Positions 43,959-52,947 of a stretch of 64,000 nt of DNA are shown piece by piece (the first letter of the stretch is position 1; each line of letters begins with the position of its first letter). The notes below the pieces were generated by a model. That model ran no database searches. It had not been told where the DNA came from and saw only the letters and a program-made list of their open reading frames with translations. The DNA comes from Abditibacterium sp. (GTDB lineage Bacteria; Armatimonadota; Abditibacteriia; Abditibacteriales; Abditibacteriaceae): contig JAUJNG010000005.1 of NCBI GenBank assembly GCA_030448265.1, forward strand, positions 1 to 64,000, given 5' to 3'. Position numbers and translations under genes: made by a program.

Positions 43959-44405
43959 TCATCTCAATACCGTGAATCGTTCGATTTTCCACTTTCCATT
44001 TTCTGGCACGACGCGAATATAAATCAGCGTTCCGGTGCTTTTCGAACCCGTCACGGCGTGGCGAAAATCGACGAAGGGCGGGAAAACGCACACGCTGCCG
44101 CCAAAACCCGCAATCGACACTTTGTTGGCCGCTTCCCATTTGGCTAACGGGCCATGCTTTGCCTCGAACTTGCGCCACAGCTTTTCAAATGCGGCGCCGC
44201 CGGTGCCTTCTTTGCCGCTTTCGCTCAAATAGGCGCGCGCGCCGGCGTAATCGCGGGCCTGGCAGCGCGCGTAGAACGCTTCCACGACACGATTGGAATC
44301 GCGTCCCATCTGCGGCGCGACGCTTCCGGCATAAACGAGAAGTCCAACGAAAACAACGGCGATAGCGCCAAATGCGGCGACAGCGCGCCAGTGAAATGTC
44401 GTCAT
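43959..44405 (-). CDS. Exported NTF2-like/DUF4864-like protein
   Basis: A 148-residue protein with an N-terminal membrane or signal helix (VAAFGAIAVVFVGLLVYAG) and a soluble domain (VVEAFYARCQARDYAGARAYLSES) typical of NTF2-like, DUF4864-like proteins, which have no known function. The ATG at 44405 overlaps the last bases of the upstream DoxX gene by four bases, so the two are likely coupled. The gene ends at the edge of the nested repeat. Confidence 0.68.
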   Translation of the reverse strand: MTTFHWRAVAAFGAIAVVFVGLLVYAGSVAPQMGRDSNRVVEAFYARCQARDYAGARAYLSESGKEGTGGAAFEKLWRKFEAKHGPLAKWEAANKVSIAGFGGSVCVFPPFVDFRHAVTGSKSTGTLIYIRVVPENGKWKIERFTVLR

Positions 44406-44785
44406 ATTGCCTCTTTTTTGAGCGTCGCCGCCCACACCCACCACATCAAAAGCGGCTGCAAGGGCAGTCGCGCCCACCACACCCAGCGCGGCACCAGAAT
44501 CCCGACGCTTTCCGTGCCCTTAAGCGCCATTTCGATATTGGCCGGAAAAACCGCGAGCAGAAGCGCAATCAAACCGATTCCCGCCAGTTTGCGAGTTGCA
44601 CGCGGCCAGATTCCGATTCCACCGGCGATTTCCGCAATGCCGCTCACATAAACCAGTGCGAGCGGAAAAGGCAGATAAGGCGGCATGATTTTGAGATAAG
44701 TCTCCGTCGCGCGGAAGTGCATCATGCCACCGCAAATGAAAATCAGTGATAAAGCGAGACGCGAAAAGGTCGAAAAGCGGGGCAT
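44402..44785 (-). CDS. DoxX-family membrane protein
   Basis: A 127-residue protein with four membrane helices (LALSLIFICGGMMHF, LALVYVSGIAEIAGGIGIW, LAGIGLIALLLAVFPANIEM and WARLPLQPLLMWWVW). GGMMHF near residue 19 and SGIAEIAGG near 48 are typical of the DoxX family. Some members are subunits of oxidoreductases; the role here is unknown. Coupled to the downstream small exported gene by overlap. Confidence 0.85.
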   Translation of the reverse strand: MPRFSTFSRLALSLIFICGGMMHFRATETYLKIMPPYLPFPLALVYVSGIAEIAGGIGIWPRATRKLAGIGLIALLLAVFPANIEMALKGTESVGILVPRWVWWARLPLQPLLMWWVWAATLKKEAI

Positions 44786-44841
44786 TGGAATTGCAAAACG
44801 GCGCGGCGCTGTAACTACTCAAACTTCAGGAGAAAAACCCA

Positions 44842-45057
44842 ATGGAAGACATTCTGGAAACCATCGAGAATCTGCCGAGCAGTGTCTATTATGGCGGCGT
44901 GTTCGGCTCGATTTTGCTGTCGATGATCCTCTTTTTGACCGGCAAGCGTCAGGCCGCGATTTTCGTCGGATTGTGGCCGCCCACGATCCTCAATCTCGGA
45001 CTCTACAACAAGCTGCTGCGCCCTTCGCAGGAGCCTGGCACGCCCGATATTCCTTAA
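44842..45057 (+). CDS. Small two-helix membrane protein
   Basis: A 71-residue protein with two hydrophobic stretches (GGVFGSILLSMILFLTG and AAIFVGLWPPTILNLGLY) and a polar tail. GTCAGGAGA-like sequence (CAGGAGAAAAA) lies eight bases upstream of the ATG, a good ribosome site. I do not recognise the family; the pattern recalls conserved small membrane proteins found in many phyla. It is divergent from the DoxX gene and lies just before the IS1-like insertion. Confidence 0.7.
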   Translation: MEDILETIENLPSSVYYGGVFGSILLSMILFLTGKRQAAIFVGLWPPTILNLGLYNKLLRPSQEPGTPDIP

Positions 45058-45072
45058 ATTGTTGTCAGTTTG

Positions 45073-45161
45073 AAATTAACCACAGAGACACAGAGGCACG
45101 GAGATTTTTGAGAGTTGGAGTTTGAAACTTTAAAAAAATCTCCGTGCCTCTGTGTCTCTGT
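45073..45161. repeat. Inverted repeat family D, copy 3, interrupted at its right end
   Basis: AAATTAACCACAGAGACACAG and GCACGGAGATTTTT pair with AAAAAAATCTCCGTGCCTCT and the tail TGTGTCTCTGTGGTTAATTT. The last part of the right arm (GGTTAATTT) lies after 45976, on the other side of an IS1-like element. Confidence 0.9.
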
Positions 45162-45202
45162 GGTGTCTTTTCTGTATGAGTGTGAGATGTTAAGCTGGAG
45201 TC

Positions 45203-45514
45203 ATGGTCAGCCAAGTTTTCCAATGCCCTCACTGCGGTGAAAGTGAGCGCGTTCGTCGTCATGGTCGCACACGGCGCGGTAGCGAACGCTTGTATTGCAA
45301 TGTCTGCCGTCGCGCTTTTACGCCATCTCCCAAGTCGCGCTCCTTGAGCGAGGAGAAGAAAACTCACATTCTCAACGCCCTGGCCGAGAAGATGCCCCTG
45401 ATCGCGATTTGCCGCACCTTCAAGGTCAGTCCGAACACTGTCTACGCCCTGCTCAAAAAACGTAGAAGCCCTGCCTCCTGTGAACGAGACGCTCAAACCC
45501 TGCGCCTGGGATGA
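45203..45514 (+). CDS. IS1-family transposase, InsA-like part
   Basis: The 103-residue ORF has the zinc-ribbon CPHCGESERVRRHG...YCNVCRRAFTP and a helix-turn-helix (ICRTFKVSPNTVYALLKKR), the DNA-binding part of IS1 transposases. The InsB-like frame is +1 relative to it, after an AAAAAA run at 45455-45460. The usual IS1 minus-one slip would hit a TAG at once, so either a +1 slip, transcript slippage, or one extra A in the assembly joins the parts. A single-A deletion would give one continuous transposase. Confidence 0.88.
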   Translation: MVSQVFQCPHCGESERVRRHGRTRRGSERLYCNVCRRAFTPSPKSRSLSEEKKTHILNALAEKMPLIAICRTFKVSPNTVYALLKKRRSPASCERDAQTLRLG

Positions 45515-45947
45515 GTTGGTTGTGGACGAGATGTGGAGTTTCGTTTTCTCCAAAGCGCAGCAAGTGTGGATTTGGGTGGCCCTTTCACGGCGCCACTTAC
45601 AAATCGTGGCGTTTCATCTCGGAAAACGCGACTTAGAAAGTGCTCAGAAGCTGTGGGAGCAAGTTCCTTGGCCGTGGCGCGAGGGGCTGGTCTTCACCGA
45701 TGGATTGAAAACCTATCAGGCGCTCTTTGAAGAGCGTCCTCTCCAGCATTGCCGCTGCCCCAAAGCCGACAAGCAGCGCTTTGGAGAAACCTCGGTGGTC
45801 GAAGGAGCCAACAATGCCTTGCGCCAGGGCGTCTCGTATCTCGGACGCAAAACCGCCGCTTTTGCCCGCTCGACCTACTGGCTCCACATGAGACTCACCT
45901 GGTTCGTCCATCACTGGAATCGAAGGCAAGCTGATAAGTGGAACTAA
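45480..45947 (+). CDS. IS1-family transposase, InsB-like catalytic part
   Basis: The 155-residue ORF carries the DDE catalytic core of IS1: DELVVDEMWSFVFSKAQQVWIW near residue 11, LVFTDGLKTYQALF near 70, and the conserved E in TSVVEGANNALRQGVSYLGR with the K/R-rich end LTWFVHHWNRR. This is the typical InsB layout. The real start is probably a fusion with the InsA frame; the ATG at 45480 is only the first Met in this frame. Both parts look intact, so the copy may be active. Confidence 0.88.
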   Translation: MNETLKPCAWDELVVDEMWSFVFSKAQQVWIWVALSRRHLQIVAFHLGKRDLESAQKLWEQVPWPWREGLVFTDGLKTYQALFEERPLQHCRCPKADKQRFGETSVVEGANNALRQGVSYLGRKTAAFARSTYWLHMRLTWFVHHWNRRQADKWN

Positions 45948-45978
45948 CACTCCGTTAGAATAACTACCGTCTCTGTGG

Positions 45979-47031
45979 TTAATTTTTTTTGTTATAGACC
46001 GGCGCCATCGCGTCGATTTCGTCCCACAAACGCACATAACTTTCATAGCGCGATTGCGCGATTTTCCCCTCTTCCAACGCCGCGCGCACCGCGCAGCCTG
46101 GTTCGCTGCGGTGAGTGCAATCGTTGAATTTGCACTGCCCTAAAAGCGCGCGAAATTCCGGAAAACAGTGTTCGACATTGATCTCCTGCTGCTCCAGCAG
46201 CGCGACGGTTTTTACCCCTGGCGTGTCGGCGATGTAGCCGCCGCCATCGAGCGGATGCAGCGTGACATCGGTGGTGGTGTGGCGACCTTTGCCGATATCC
46301 ATCACTTCGCCGACCCACAGTTCCAGTTTGGGCTGAATCATCATCACCAGCGATGATTTCCCCACGCCCGACGAGCCGATGAGCGCCGAAATGTGGCCTT
46401 TGAGCTGCTTTTTGAGTTCCTTGCGGCCCATGTCGATGCCTTCTTCGGCACTGGTCAAAACCACCGGATAACCCAGGCCAGAATACAGCTTTTCGAGCGG
46501 CTCGATTTCTTTTTTGATTTCGCGTTTCTTGAGCAAATCAATCTTGTTAAAAACGATGACGGCGCGCAGTTCGTTGGCTTCAGATAGCACCAGAAAACGG
46601 TCGAGGCGATGCGGATTCAAATCCGGCTCGCGCGAGGCCATCACGATGACGACCTGATCGAGATTGGCAACCGTGACCTGCGAAGTTTTGTTGTAGCGCG
46701 AGCGGCCCAACTGCGAAGTGCGGGGCAAAACTTCCTCTATGAAACCCTCGCGCGAGGTGATTCCCTCGCGGTTGCCACCCGAAGTTTCGAGGGGCCGCAC
46801 CCGCACGCGGTCGCCGACCGAAACCGGCTGCGAGAACTCGCGGCGTCCTTTTTTGAGCCGTCCGCCGAGGGCGCAGACAAGCGGCTGGCGCTTTTTGCCT
46901 TCTTCGGGCACATCGACTTCGTAAACGCCGCCCGCGCTTTTCATCACCGTGCCTTCGATAAGCGTCACGCATTGGGGCACAATGGTTTCGGGCGCGAGTT
47001 GTTTGGGATTGTTGGCGGGTTTTTGCGGCAT
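45979..47031 (-). CDS. rsgA: Ribosome small-subunit-dependent GTPase A
   Basis: RsgA is a circularly permuted GTPase that helps late 30S maturation. The N-terminal OB domain is followed by the permuted G motifs: G4 VIVFNKIDLL near residue 158, then G1 LIGSSGVGKSSLV near 215 and G3 DTPGV near 270. The C-terminal zinc site is CKFNDCTHRSEPGC. All motifs and the 350-residue length are normal. Its 3' end lies in the remains of the family D repeat beside the IS1-like element. It is divergent from the SpoIID gene. Confidence 0.95.
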   Translation of the reverse strand: MPQKPANNPKQLAPETIVPQCVTLIEGTVMKSAGGVYEVDVPEEGKKRQPLVCALGGRLKKGRREFSQPVSVGDRVRVRPLETSGGNREGITSREGFIEEVLPRTSQLGRSRYNKTSQVTVANLDQVVIVMASREPDLNPHRLDRFLVLSEANELRAVIVFNKIDLLKKREIKKEIEPLEKLYSGLGYPVVLTSAEEGIDMGRKELKKQLKGHISALIGSSGVGKSSLVMMIQPKLELWVGEVMDIGKGRHTTTDVTLHPLDGGGYIADTPGVKTVALLEQQEINVEHCFPEFRALLGQCKFNDCTHRSEPGCAVRAALEEGKIAQSRYESYVRLWDEIDAMAPVYNKKN

Positions 47032-47129
47032 AAAACGAGAAGAATTTAACCCAACGCGGCGCCCCCGAACGCATATTCGCTAAAATTTGCCTCGCGCGGC
47101 GCGTTTTGGCGCGTCGAACTCCTCGTTTT

Positions 47130-48749
47130 ATGCGTTTCAAGTCGCCAATTCTCATTGTGGGCGCCGTCGCGGGCCTTTTGGCCCTGGGCGCTCAAATTCA
47201 ATCTCAACAGCGCGCCGTCGCGCAGCTTTCGGTCAACCAACCCGACGCGGTGGACTCGGCAATCCGAAAACTGCCCGCGCCGCCTTCGACAGGAGTCAGG
47301 CGTCAGGCGTCAGGGGCCAGAGCGGTGGCGCGACCGGCGCCGATTCCGGTTTGGAAGCCGCGTTTCGTGGGCCAGAAGGTGATTCGCGTCGGGCTTTCGA
47401 CGGCGGGCGGTGGCATCGCTGTTTACGTTCCCGATGGCGCCACACTTTTCGAGTTGGGACAGCCTAAACGCGCGCTTTCGGTTCCCGCTGGAGCGAGTTT
47501 CGAGGTCGGCTACTCGCCGCCGCGCCCGATGCGTATTCCGCCCTACACGGTGAGCGGCCCGCTCTCGGTTTCCGTTCCTGGTAGAAGTCCGAGCGATTGG
47601 AGACGGCTTTACATTGCCGTCAAAGGCGCTCCGGCGCGGGTTTCGACCAACAACAAATCGCCGCGCTACGCGCGTCCTTATCGCGGCGATCTGGAAATTT
47701 TTCCGCAAAAAGACGGTGGAACACCCCAGCGCCAAGGCCCGCTCGCCCTGGTGAACGTCGTGCCGCTCGAAGCCTATTTGAAAGGTGTCGTGCCCTGGGA
47801 AATGTCGCCCTCAGCGCCGTTGGAGGCGCTCAAAGCGCAGGCGATTTGCGCGCGCACTAAAACCCTCGATTTCGTGCGCTCCAAGCGCTTCGCGGCGCTC
47901 GATTTCGAGATTTGTGATTACGACGCCTGTCAGGGCTACCCAGGAACCGAAAACGAAAAACCGTCCACTTCGCAGGCTGTTGAAGCGACCAAGGGCCTGG
48001 CGATCTATCACAACGGGCGCCCCATCGACGCGGTGTATTCGACCAATTCCGGCGGCATCACGGCGAACGCGCGCGATGTCTGGAAAGGCGCCACGCCCAT
48101 CACCTATCTGCAAAGCGTGCCCGATTTTCCGGCCAATTCGCCGCTCGCGGGGTTGTGGAAAGGCGGCATGACCGAAGCGGAATGGGGCCAGTTTTGCGCG
48201 CAGCCCTGGCCCAGTTACGCGCGGCCCGACGGCGTGGCATCGACTCGCTATGAAGCGCGCAAATATCGCTGGAATGAGGTCGTTTCCGCCGAGGAAGCGC
48301 GCCGCGCCTTCACCCGCGACGGTCTATCGCGCGTTCTTTCGCTCGAAGTCGCCGAGCGGACGCCATCGGGCCGCATTCGCCGGCTTCGCGTCACCGGAGT
48401 CGATGCGGCGCGCGAAAAACTGATGGCAACACCGTTTCCTTCGATTCCCGCCGCTAAAACCGTTTCGCCGCCCCTCAAAATTGTGGAATTTGAGGGCGAT
48501 GGAAAAATTCGCGCCATGTTTTCCAAGCAGTTGGGTTCGACAACCGCGCTGCCCTCTTCGCTGTTCGTGATTACGCCCATCGCAGGCGCGAACGGGCAGG
48601 TAAGCGGCTGGAATTTGCAGGGCGCGGGCTGGGGACACGGCGTGGGAATGTGTCAGCGCGGCGCGCAAAACCGCGCCCGCGAAGGCTGGGACGCGCGCAA
48701 AATTCTGAATTGGTATTATCGCGGCGTCGAAATTCGCCGTGTCAATTAG
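47130..48749 (+). CDS. SpoIID/LytB-domain protein
   Basis: The protein of 539 residues begins with a hydrophobic signal or anchor (ILIVGAVAGLLALGAQI). The SpoIID domain starts near residue 190 (LALVNVVPLEAYLKGVVPWEMSP) with the conserved KAQAICARTKTL. CDYDACQGYPG and YSTNSGGITANARDVW follow, and the end is GWGHGVGMCQRGAQ. In Bacillus SpoIID is a lytic transglycosylase for denuded glycan; here a cell-wall role is inferred. The start at 47130 gives a better signal than the track start 47106. A short arm-like insertion (GVRRQASGAR) near residue 54 is repeat-derived. Confidence 0.88.
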   Translation: MRFKSPILIVGAVAGLLALGAQIQSQQRAVAQLSVNQPDAVDSAIRKLPAPPSTGVRRQASGARAVARPAPIPVWKPRFVGQKVIRVGLSTAGGGIAVYVPDGATLFELGQPKRALSVPAGASFEVGYSPPRPMRIPPYTVSGPLSVSVPGRSPSDWRRLYIAVKGAPARVSTNNKSPRYARPYRGDLEIFPQKDGGTPQRQGPLALVNVVPLEAYLKGVVPWEMSPSAPLEALKAQAICARTKTLDFVRSKRFAALDFEICDYDACQGYPGTENEKPSTSQAVEATKGLAIYHNGRPIDAVYSTNSGGITANARDVWKGATPITYLQSVPDFPANSPLAGLWKGGMTEAEWGQFCAQPWPSYARPDGVASTRYEARKYRWNEVVSAEEARRAFTRDGLSRVLSLEVAERTPSGRIRRLRVTGVDAAREKLMATPFPSIPAAKTVSPPLKIVEFEGDGKIRAMFSKQLGSTTALPSSLFVITPIAGANGQVSGWNLQGAGWGHGVGMCQRGAQNRAREGWDARKILNWYYRGVEIRRVN

Positions 48750-48807
48750 TTGATTCGCGTTTTTATTGGAATAGAAAAAGGAAAGGATTTTATGGGATTC
48801 GAGCGCA

Positions 48808-48828
48808 AATTTGGAGGTTCGTGCCTCC
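48808..48828. terminator. Possible weak terminator hairpin
   Basis: TTTGGAGGTTCGTGCCTCCATTT forms a 7-base-pair stem with T-rich flanks between the convergent SpoIID and DinB-like genes. Confidence 0.4.
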
Positions 48829-48876
48829 ATTTTCTCCCTTTCTTTTACCCAAACCAAACGCTGCCAAGTTCGAAAT

Positions 48877-49350
48877 TTATTTGGTGGCCTGGAGCCACTC
48901 GACGACTTGAATCAGGTGATAAGCGTCGTGCGCCAGCATCAACGCGGCGCCTTCTTCAACGGAAAACTCGCCGACTTTGGGCCTCGCGGCGCGCCGCGTC
49001 CATTCGTCGGCGGCCAACCCTTCGAGCCAATCGCCCAGTTCGCGCCGCGAAAGCTCCAGACTTTCGAGCTGGTTCAGAGGATTGCGCGTTTGGTAATGCG
49101 CGGCGGCTTCGGTTGGATCCCAATCGGGAAATTCGGGATGGTCTTCGCGAATCATGCGCTCGAAGCGCTCGCGCGAAACCGTGTCGTAATCCACCAGATG
49201 GGCGATGATTTCGCGTAGGCTGAAGCGGTCGGGGGCGGGTCTGGCGTCCCAGCGCGGGTCGTTTTCGGCTAAATCCCGCAGCAGGAAACTGAAAACGCGA
49301 GCGTTGCTTTGAACGCCCGCGACGAAGTAATTGTGGACAAAAGGTGACAT
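48877..49350 (-). CDS. DinB-family four-helix protein
   Basis: A 157-residue DinB/YfiT-like protein. These four-helix proteins bind a divalent metal with three histidines. Candidates here are the H in EIIAHLVDYDTVSRERF and the two in LMLAHDAYHLIQVVEWL. Members include thiol-dependent transferases, but most are of unknown function. The ATG at 49350 is chosen over the longer ORF, which adds an unrelated basic head. It is next to the HELGH protein on the same strand. Confidence 0.82.
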   Translation of the reverse strand: MSPFVHNYFVAGVQSNARVFSFLLRDLAENDPRWDARPAPDRFSLREIIAHLVDYDTVSRERFERMIREDHPEFPDWDPTEAAAHYQTRNPLNQLESLELSRRELGDWLEGLAADEWTRRAARPKVGEFSVEEGAALMLAHDAYHLIQVVEWLQATK

Positions 49351-49408
49351 GGCGGCGCGCCTGTCTTGCAGGGATGGGGCCAACTCCAGGCGCAACGCCT
49401 TTTTCGTC

Positions 49409-50026
49409 CTAATCGAGCGGAAAATGACGGGTGAAGCGTTCCCAGACCAAATCGCCATATTGGCGCGCGTAGGCTTCGGCGTAAGGTTCGCCGCGCGCCG
49501 CGCGCTTTTGCGATTGGGTGGTGATGCGGTCGTGATGGTGTCCCAGTTCATGCGTCAGAATGTGGAGAAGCTGGTAGGCGCGCGCTGTGTTTTGCGTCCA
49601 TTTGCACAACACGAAATCTTCGTCTTCGTCGCTTTGGACTTCGCAGGGCACACCGATTTGTTCCCAGATGTCGCGGTGCGCTTCAAAGTGGTCGAGCGTG
49701 GTTTCGTGCCACAAACCGGCTTCCCACGCGCAAATGTGAACCACGCCAGGCGAATGATAACCGTCGGTTCCCGACTCGCCAGGCGCCAGAACAATCGCGT
49801 CCAATCCCTGCGACATCTCTTCCCAATCCGGCAAAAGTGCGATGAAGCGTTCCACGTCGCGCTGCATCAGGACGTGGCGGTAACCCGCACCAGGACGCTG
49901 GCGGTCGATGACCAACTCGCGCTGCGAGTGCGAATAGTAGTTGGGCGTCAATTCCCAGTTGTTTTTCTTTTGCACGCGCCCGTCCTTGACGGTCAGGGCG
50001 CCGCGCCGGCTTAAACCTCGCATCAT
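49409..50026 (-). CDS. Putative zincin-like metal-dependent protein
   Basis: A 205-residue protein with LTHELGHHHDRITTQSQ near residue 160, which contains an HExxH zinc motif. The upstream part is rich in tryptophan and aspartate (FIALLPDWEEMSQG, DGYHSPGVVHICAWE) and does not match a peptidase family I know. There is no signal peptide. Function is unknown; the motif suggests metal binding, perhaps a peptidase-like role. It is on the minus strand, divergent from thiC. Confidence 0.68.
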   Translation of the reverse strand: MMRGLSRRGALTVKDGRVQKKNNWELTPNYYSHSQRELVIDRQRPGAGYRHVLMQRDVERFIALLPDWEEMSQGLDAIVLAPGESGTDGYHSPGVVHICAWEAGLWHETTLDHFEAHRDIWEQIGVPCEVQSDEDEDFVLCKWTQNTARAYQLLHILTHELGHHHDRITTQSQKRAARGEPYAEAYARQYGDLVWERFTRHFPLD

Positions 50027-50049
50027 TTCCCCTCAAGCGCCAATTTTAA

Positions 50050-51489
<1,440 letters not shown>

Positions 51490-51508
51490 GAACAAAAGCG
51501 TATCTAAT

Positions 51509-51700
51509 ATGTATTACGGTGGAGATGTTCCGGCAATGTGTTTAGGAATGGGCGCTGGAGTGTTGTTGAACCACCTGGCGTTTCAGTATTGGCATCACTC
51601 GAAATTGGTTCTTGCTCTTGGCTTCCTACCCTCTGTCTTCATAGGTATGTTGCTCGGCTTTCACCTTTTCCGATGGTGGATTTCAAGGAGTAACAAATAA
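51509..51700 (+). CDS. Small membrane protein downstream of thiC
   Basis: A 63-residue ORF with one or two hydrophobic helices (MCLGMGAGVLLNHLAF and LVLALGFLPSVFIGMLLGF) and a basic tail. The 19-base gap from thiC and the terminator right after it suggest they share a transcript. I do not recognise it. Base composition is lower in GC than thiC, so recent arrival or a spurious ORF are both possible. Confidence 0.55.
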   Translation: MYYGGDVPAMCLGMGAGVLLNHLAFQYWHHSKLVLALGFLPSVFIGMLLGFHLFRWWISRSNK

Positions 51701-51704
51701 AAAG

Positions 51705-51740
51705 AAAAACCGCGCGGAGAAATCAATCTCCGCGCGGTTT
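51705..51740. terminator. Bidirectional intrinsic terminator
   Basis: AAAAACCGCGCGGAGA and TCTCCGCGCGGTTT form a strong hairpin with a short AATCAA loop between convergent genes. The stop codon of the minus-strand gene at 51723 lies inside the stem. Confidence 0.88.
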
Positions 51741-52241
51741 GTGTTTTTTGTGGGTGATAAATCCTAATATTCCAGCCGTTGTAATAAGCAACAAAGATGG
51801 CAGCAATAAAGCCAGGGCAAAACTAAAAACGAACGGCTCAAAGAGAACATCTTTAGGTAGGGGATAACCATGAAAGACGGTGCCGAAAAACGCGCTATAA
51901 AGTCTTTCCAATGCGTAACTTGTCCCCACTATCCCAGCGATTAAAAGCGAGATGATGGCACGCTTCGGGTTTGATGACCATTTCTTCCTCACATTGGCAG
52001 CGATAAGCACACCTGCAATACCTGCCAAAAAACAGACGAAACAGAGGAAAGAAAAAGCCGCATCAGAAATCAATGGATCAACGGTCAGCGTTCCATAGCG
52101 AAGGATTTTCGTCAGGCGGCCTTCCGGCCCATCAATACGAGAGATGATTTGCGTCGTCGCCGCGAAGAGCAACGGTGGGACGAGAGCTACTGACGAGCGT
52201 AAAATCGGCGATTTAAAAATGGAATCCGCGAAACGTTGCAT
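51723..52241 (-). CDS. Four-helix membrane protein
   Basis: A 172-residue protein with four hydrophobic helices (LRSSVALVPPLLFAATTQI, AAFSFLCFVCFLAGIAGVLIA, AIISLLIAGIVGTSYAL and FVFSFALALLLPSLLLITTAGIL) and a short basic tail (HKKHKPRGD) read through a terminator stem. The GC content is clearly lower than in the neighbours, and codon use looks more AT-tolerant, suggesting later acquisition. The family is not recognised. Confidence 0.65.
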   Translation of the reverse strand: MQRFADSIFKSPILRSSVALVPPLLFAATTQIISRIDGPEGRLTKILRYGTLTVDPLISDAAFSFLCFVCFLAGIAGVLIAANVRKKWSSNPKRAIISLLIAGIVGTSYALERLYSAFFGTVFHGYPLPKDVLFEPFVFSFALALLLPSLLLITTAGILGFITHKKHKPRGD

Positions 52242-52300
52242 ATTTTTCGAAGAACACCACGCGGAAGTTTTTACATGGTTTTTGTTTCATTCGTCAAATT

Positions 52301-52891
52301 TCAGTCGCTACGGACAAACCGCCGCAGCGCCTCCGCGCTTTGCACGCCCGCCAGACCGCGATTCCCCATCACAAACGTCGGCACCGACTGCACCCCGATT
52401 TCACCCGCGTGCCGCAGCGCCGCTTGATGCGCCTCGCGGTAGCGCCGCGTTTCAAGCGCCTCGCGAAACCCTTCGCCCGCGCCAACCTCTTCAGCCAATT
52501 CGCACAAAATTTCGATGTCGCCAATATCTCGATTTTCCTGAAAAAACGCTTTCAACATTCGTGAATTGTAAGCATCCGCGACTTCTCTTCCGAAAGATTT
52601 GGCGTGCTGGTAGCCCTCGAACGCGAGATGGGTGTAAGGCTGCGGAGAAATCGTCGGAAGGCGGATTTCGACGCCCAGTTCGCGCGCCATCGGATAAACC
52701 GACTGCTGCCAGACGCGCGGCAAATAGGGGTCTTCGGGGCGCAGCGTCGGGGTGGGGAAGGGGCGCAGTTCGAACGGCATCCATTCGACTTCCACGCCTT
52801 CCAAACCCCGCAGGGCTTCTTCGAGAGGCGCTTTGGCGAGCAGGCAAAACGGGCACACGTAATCCGAGTAAATTTCGAGTTTGACGGGCAT
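52301..52891 (-). CDS. DsbA-family oxidoreductase (FrnE-like)
   Basis: A 196-residue thioredoxin-fold protein with the active site YSDYVCPFC near residue 8, followed by a helical insert and the cis-proline region VQSVPTFVMGNRGLAGVQS. The pattern resembles cytoplasmic FrnE-like DsbA proteins that have no signal peptide. The second cysteine pair of Deinococcus FrnE is not seen. The ATG at 52891 is chosen because the longer ORF starts inside a terminator. It lies downstream of the aldo/keto reductase gene, past that terminator. Confidence 0.88.
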   Translation of the reverse strand: MPVKLEIYSDYVCPFCLLAKAPLEEALRGLEGVEVEWMPFELRPFPTPTLRPEDPYLPRVWQQSVYPMARELGVEIRLPTISPQPYTHLAFEGYQHAKSFGREVADAYNSRMLKAFFQENRDIGDIEILCELAEEVGAGEGFREALETRRYREAHQAALRHAGEIGVQSVPTFVMGNRGLAGVQSAEALRRFVRSD

Positions 52892-52907
52892 AATTGCGGC
52901 TCCTCCC

Positions 52908-52943
52908 AAAAAAACCGCGCGGAGCCTTCTCCGCGCGGTTTTT
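52908..52943. terminator. Intrinsic terminator
   Basis: AAAAAACCGCGCGGAG and CTCCGCGCGGTTTTT form a strong hairpin just after the stop of the aldo/keto reductase gene. Its stem is nearly the same as that at 51705-51740. Confidence 0.9.
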
Positions 52944-52947
52944 CGCT

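Larger units (their letters stand above)
45162..45968 (+). mobile_element. IS1-family insertion sequence with 8-bp target duplication
   Basis: An 807-bp element. The left end GGTGTCTTTTCTGTATGAGTG and right end complement GGTAGTTATTCTAACGGAGTG are imperfect inverted repeats that both begin with GGT, as in IS1. Direct copies of GTCTCTGT flank it at 45154-45161 and 45969-45976. Joining the flanks rebuilds an intact family D hairpin, so the element inserted into the repeat. IS1-family length and duplication size fit. Confidence 0.92.

Noticed and set aside
45452-45465. Standard programmed -1 frameshift for the IS1 transposase
   Set aside because: The -1 frame stops at TAG immediately; the catalytic frame is +1.
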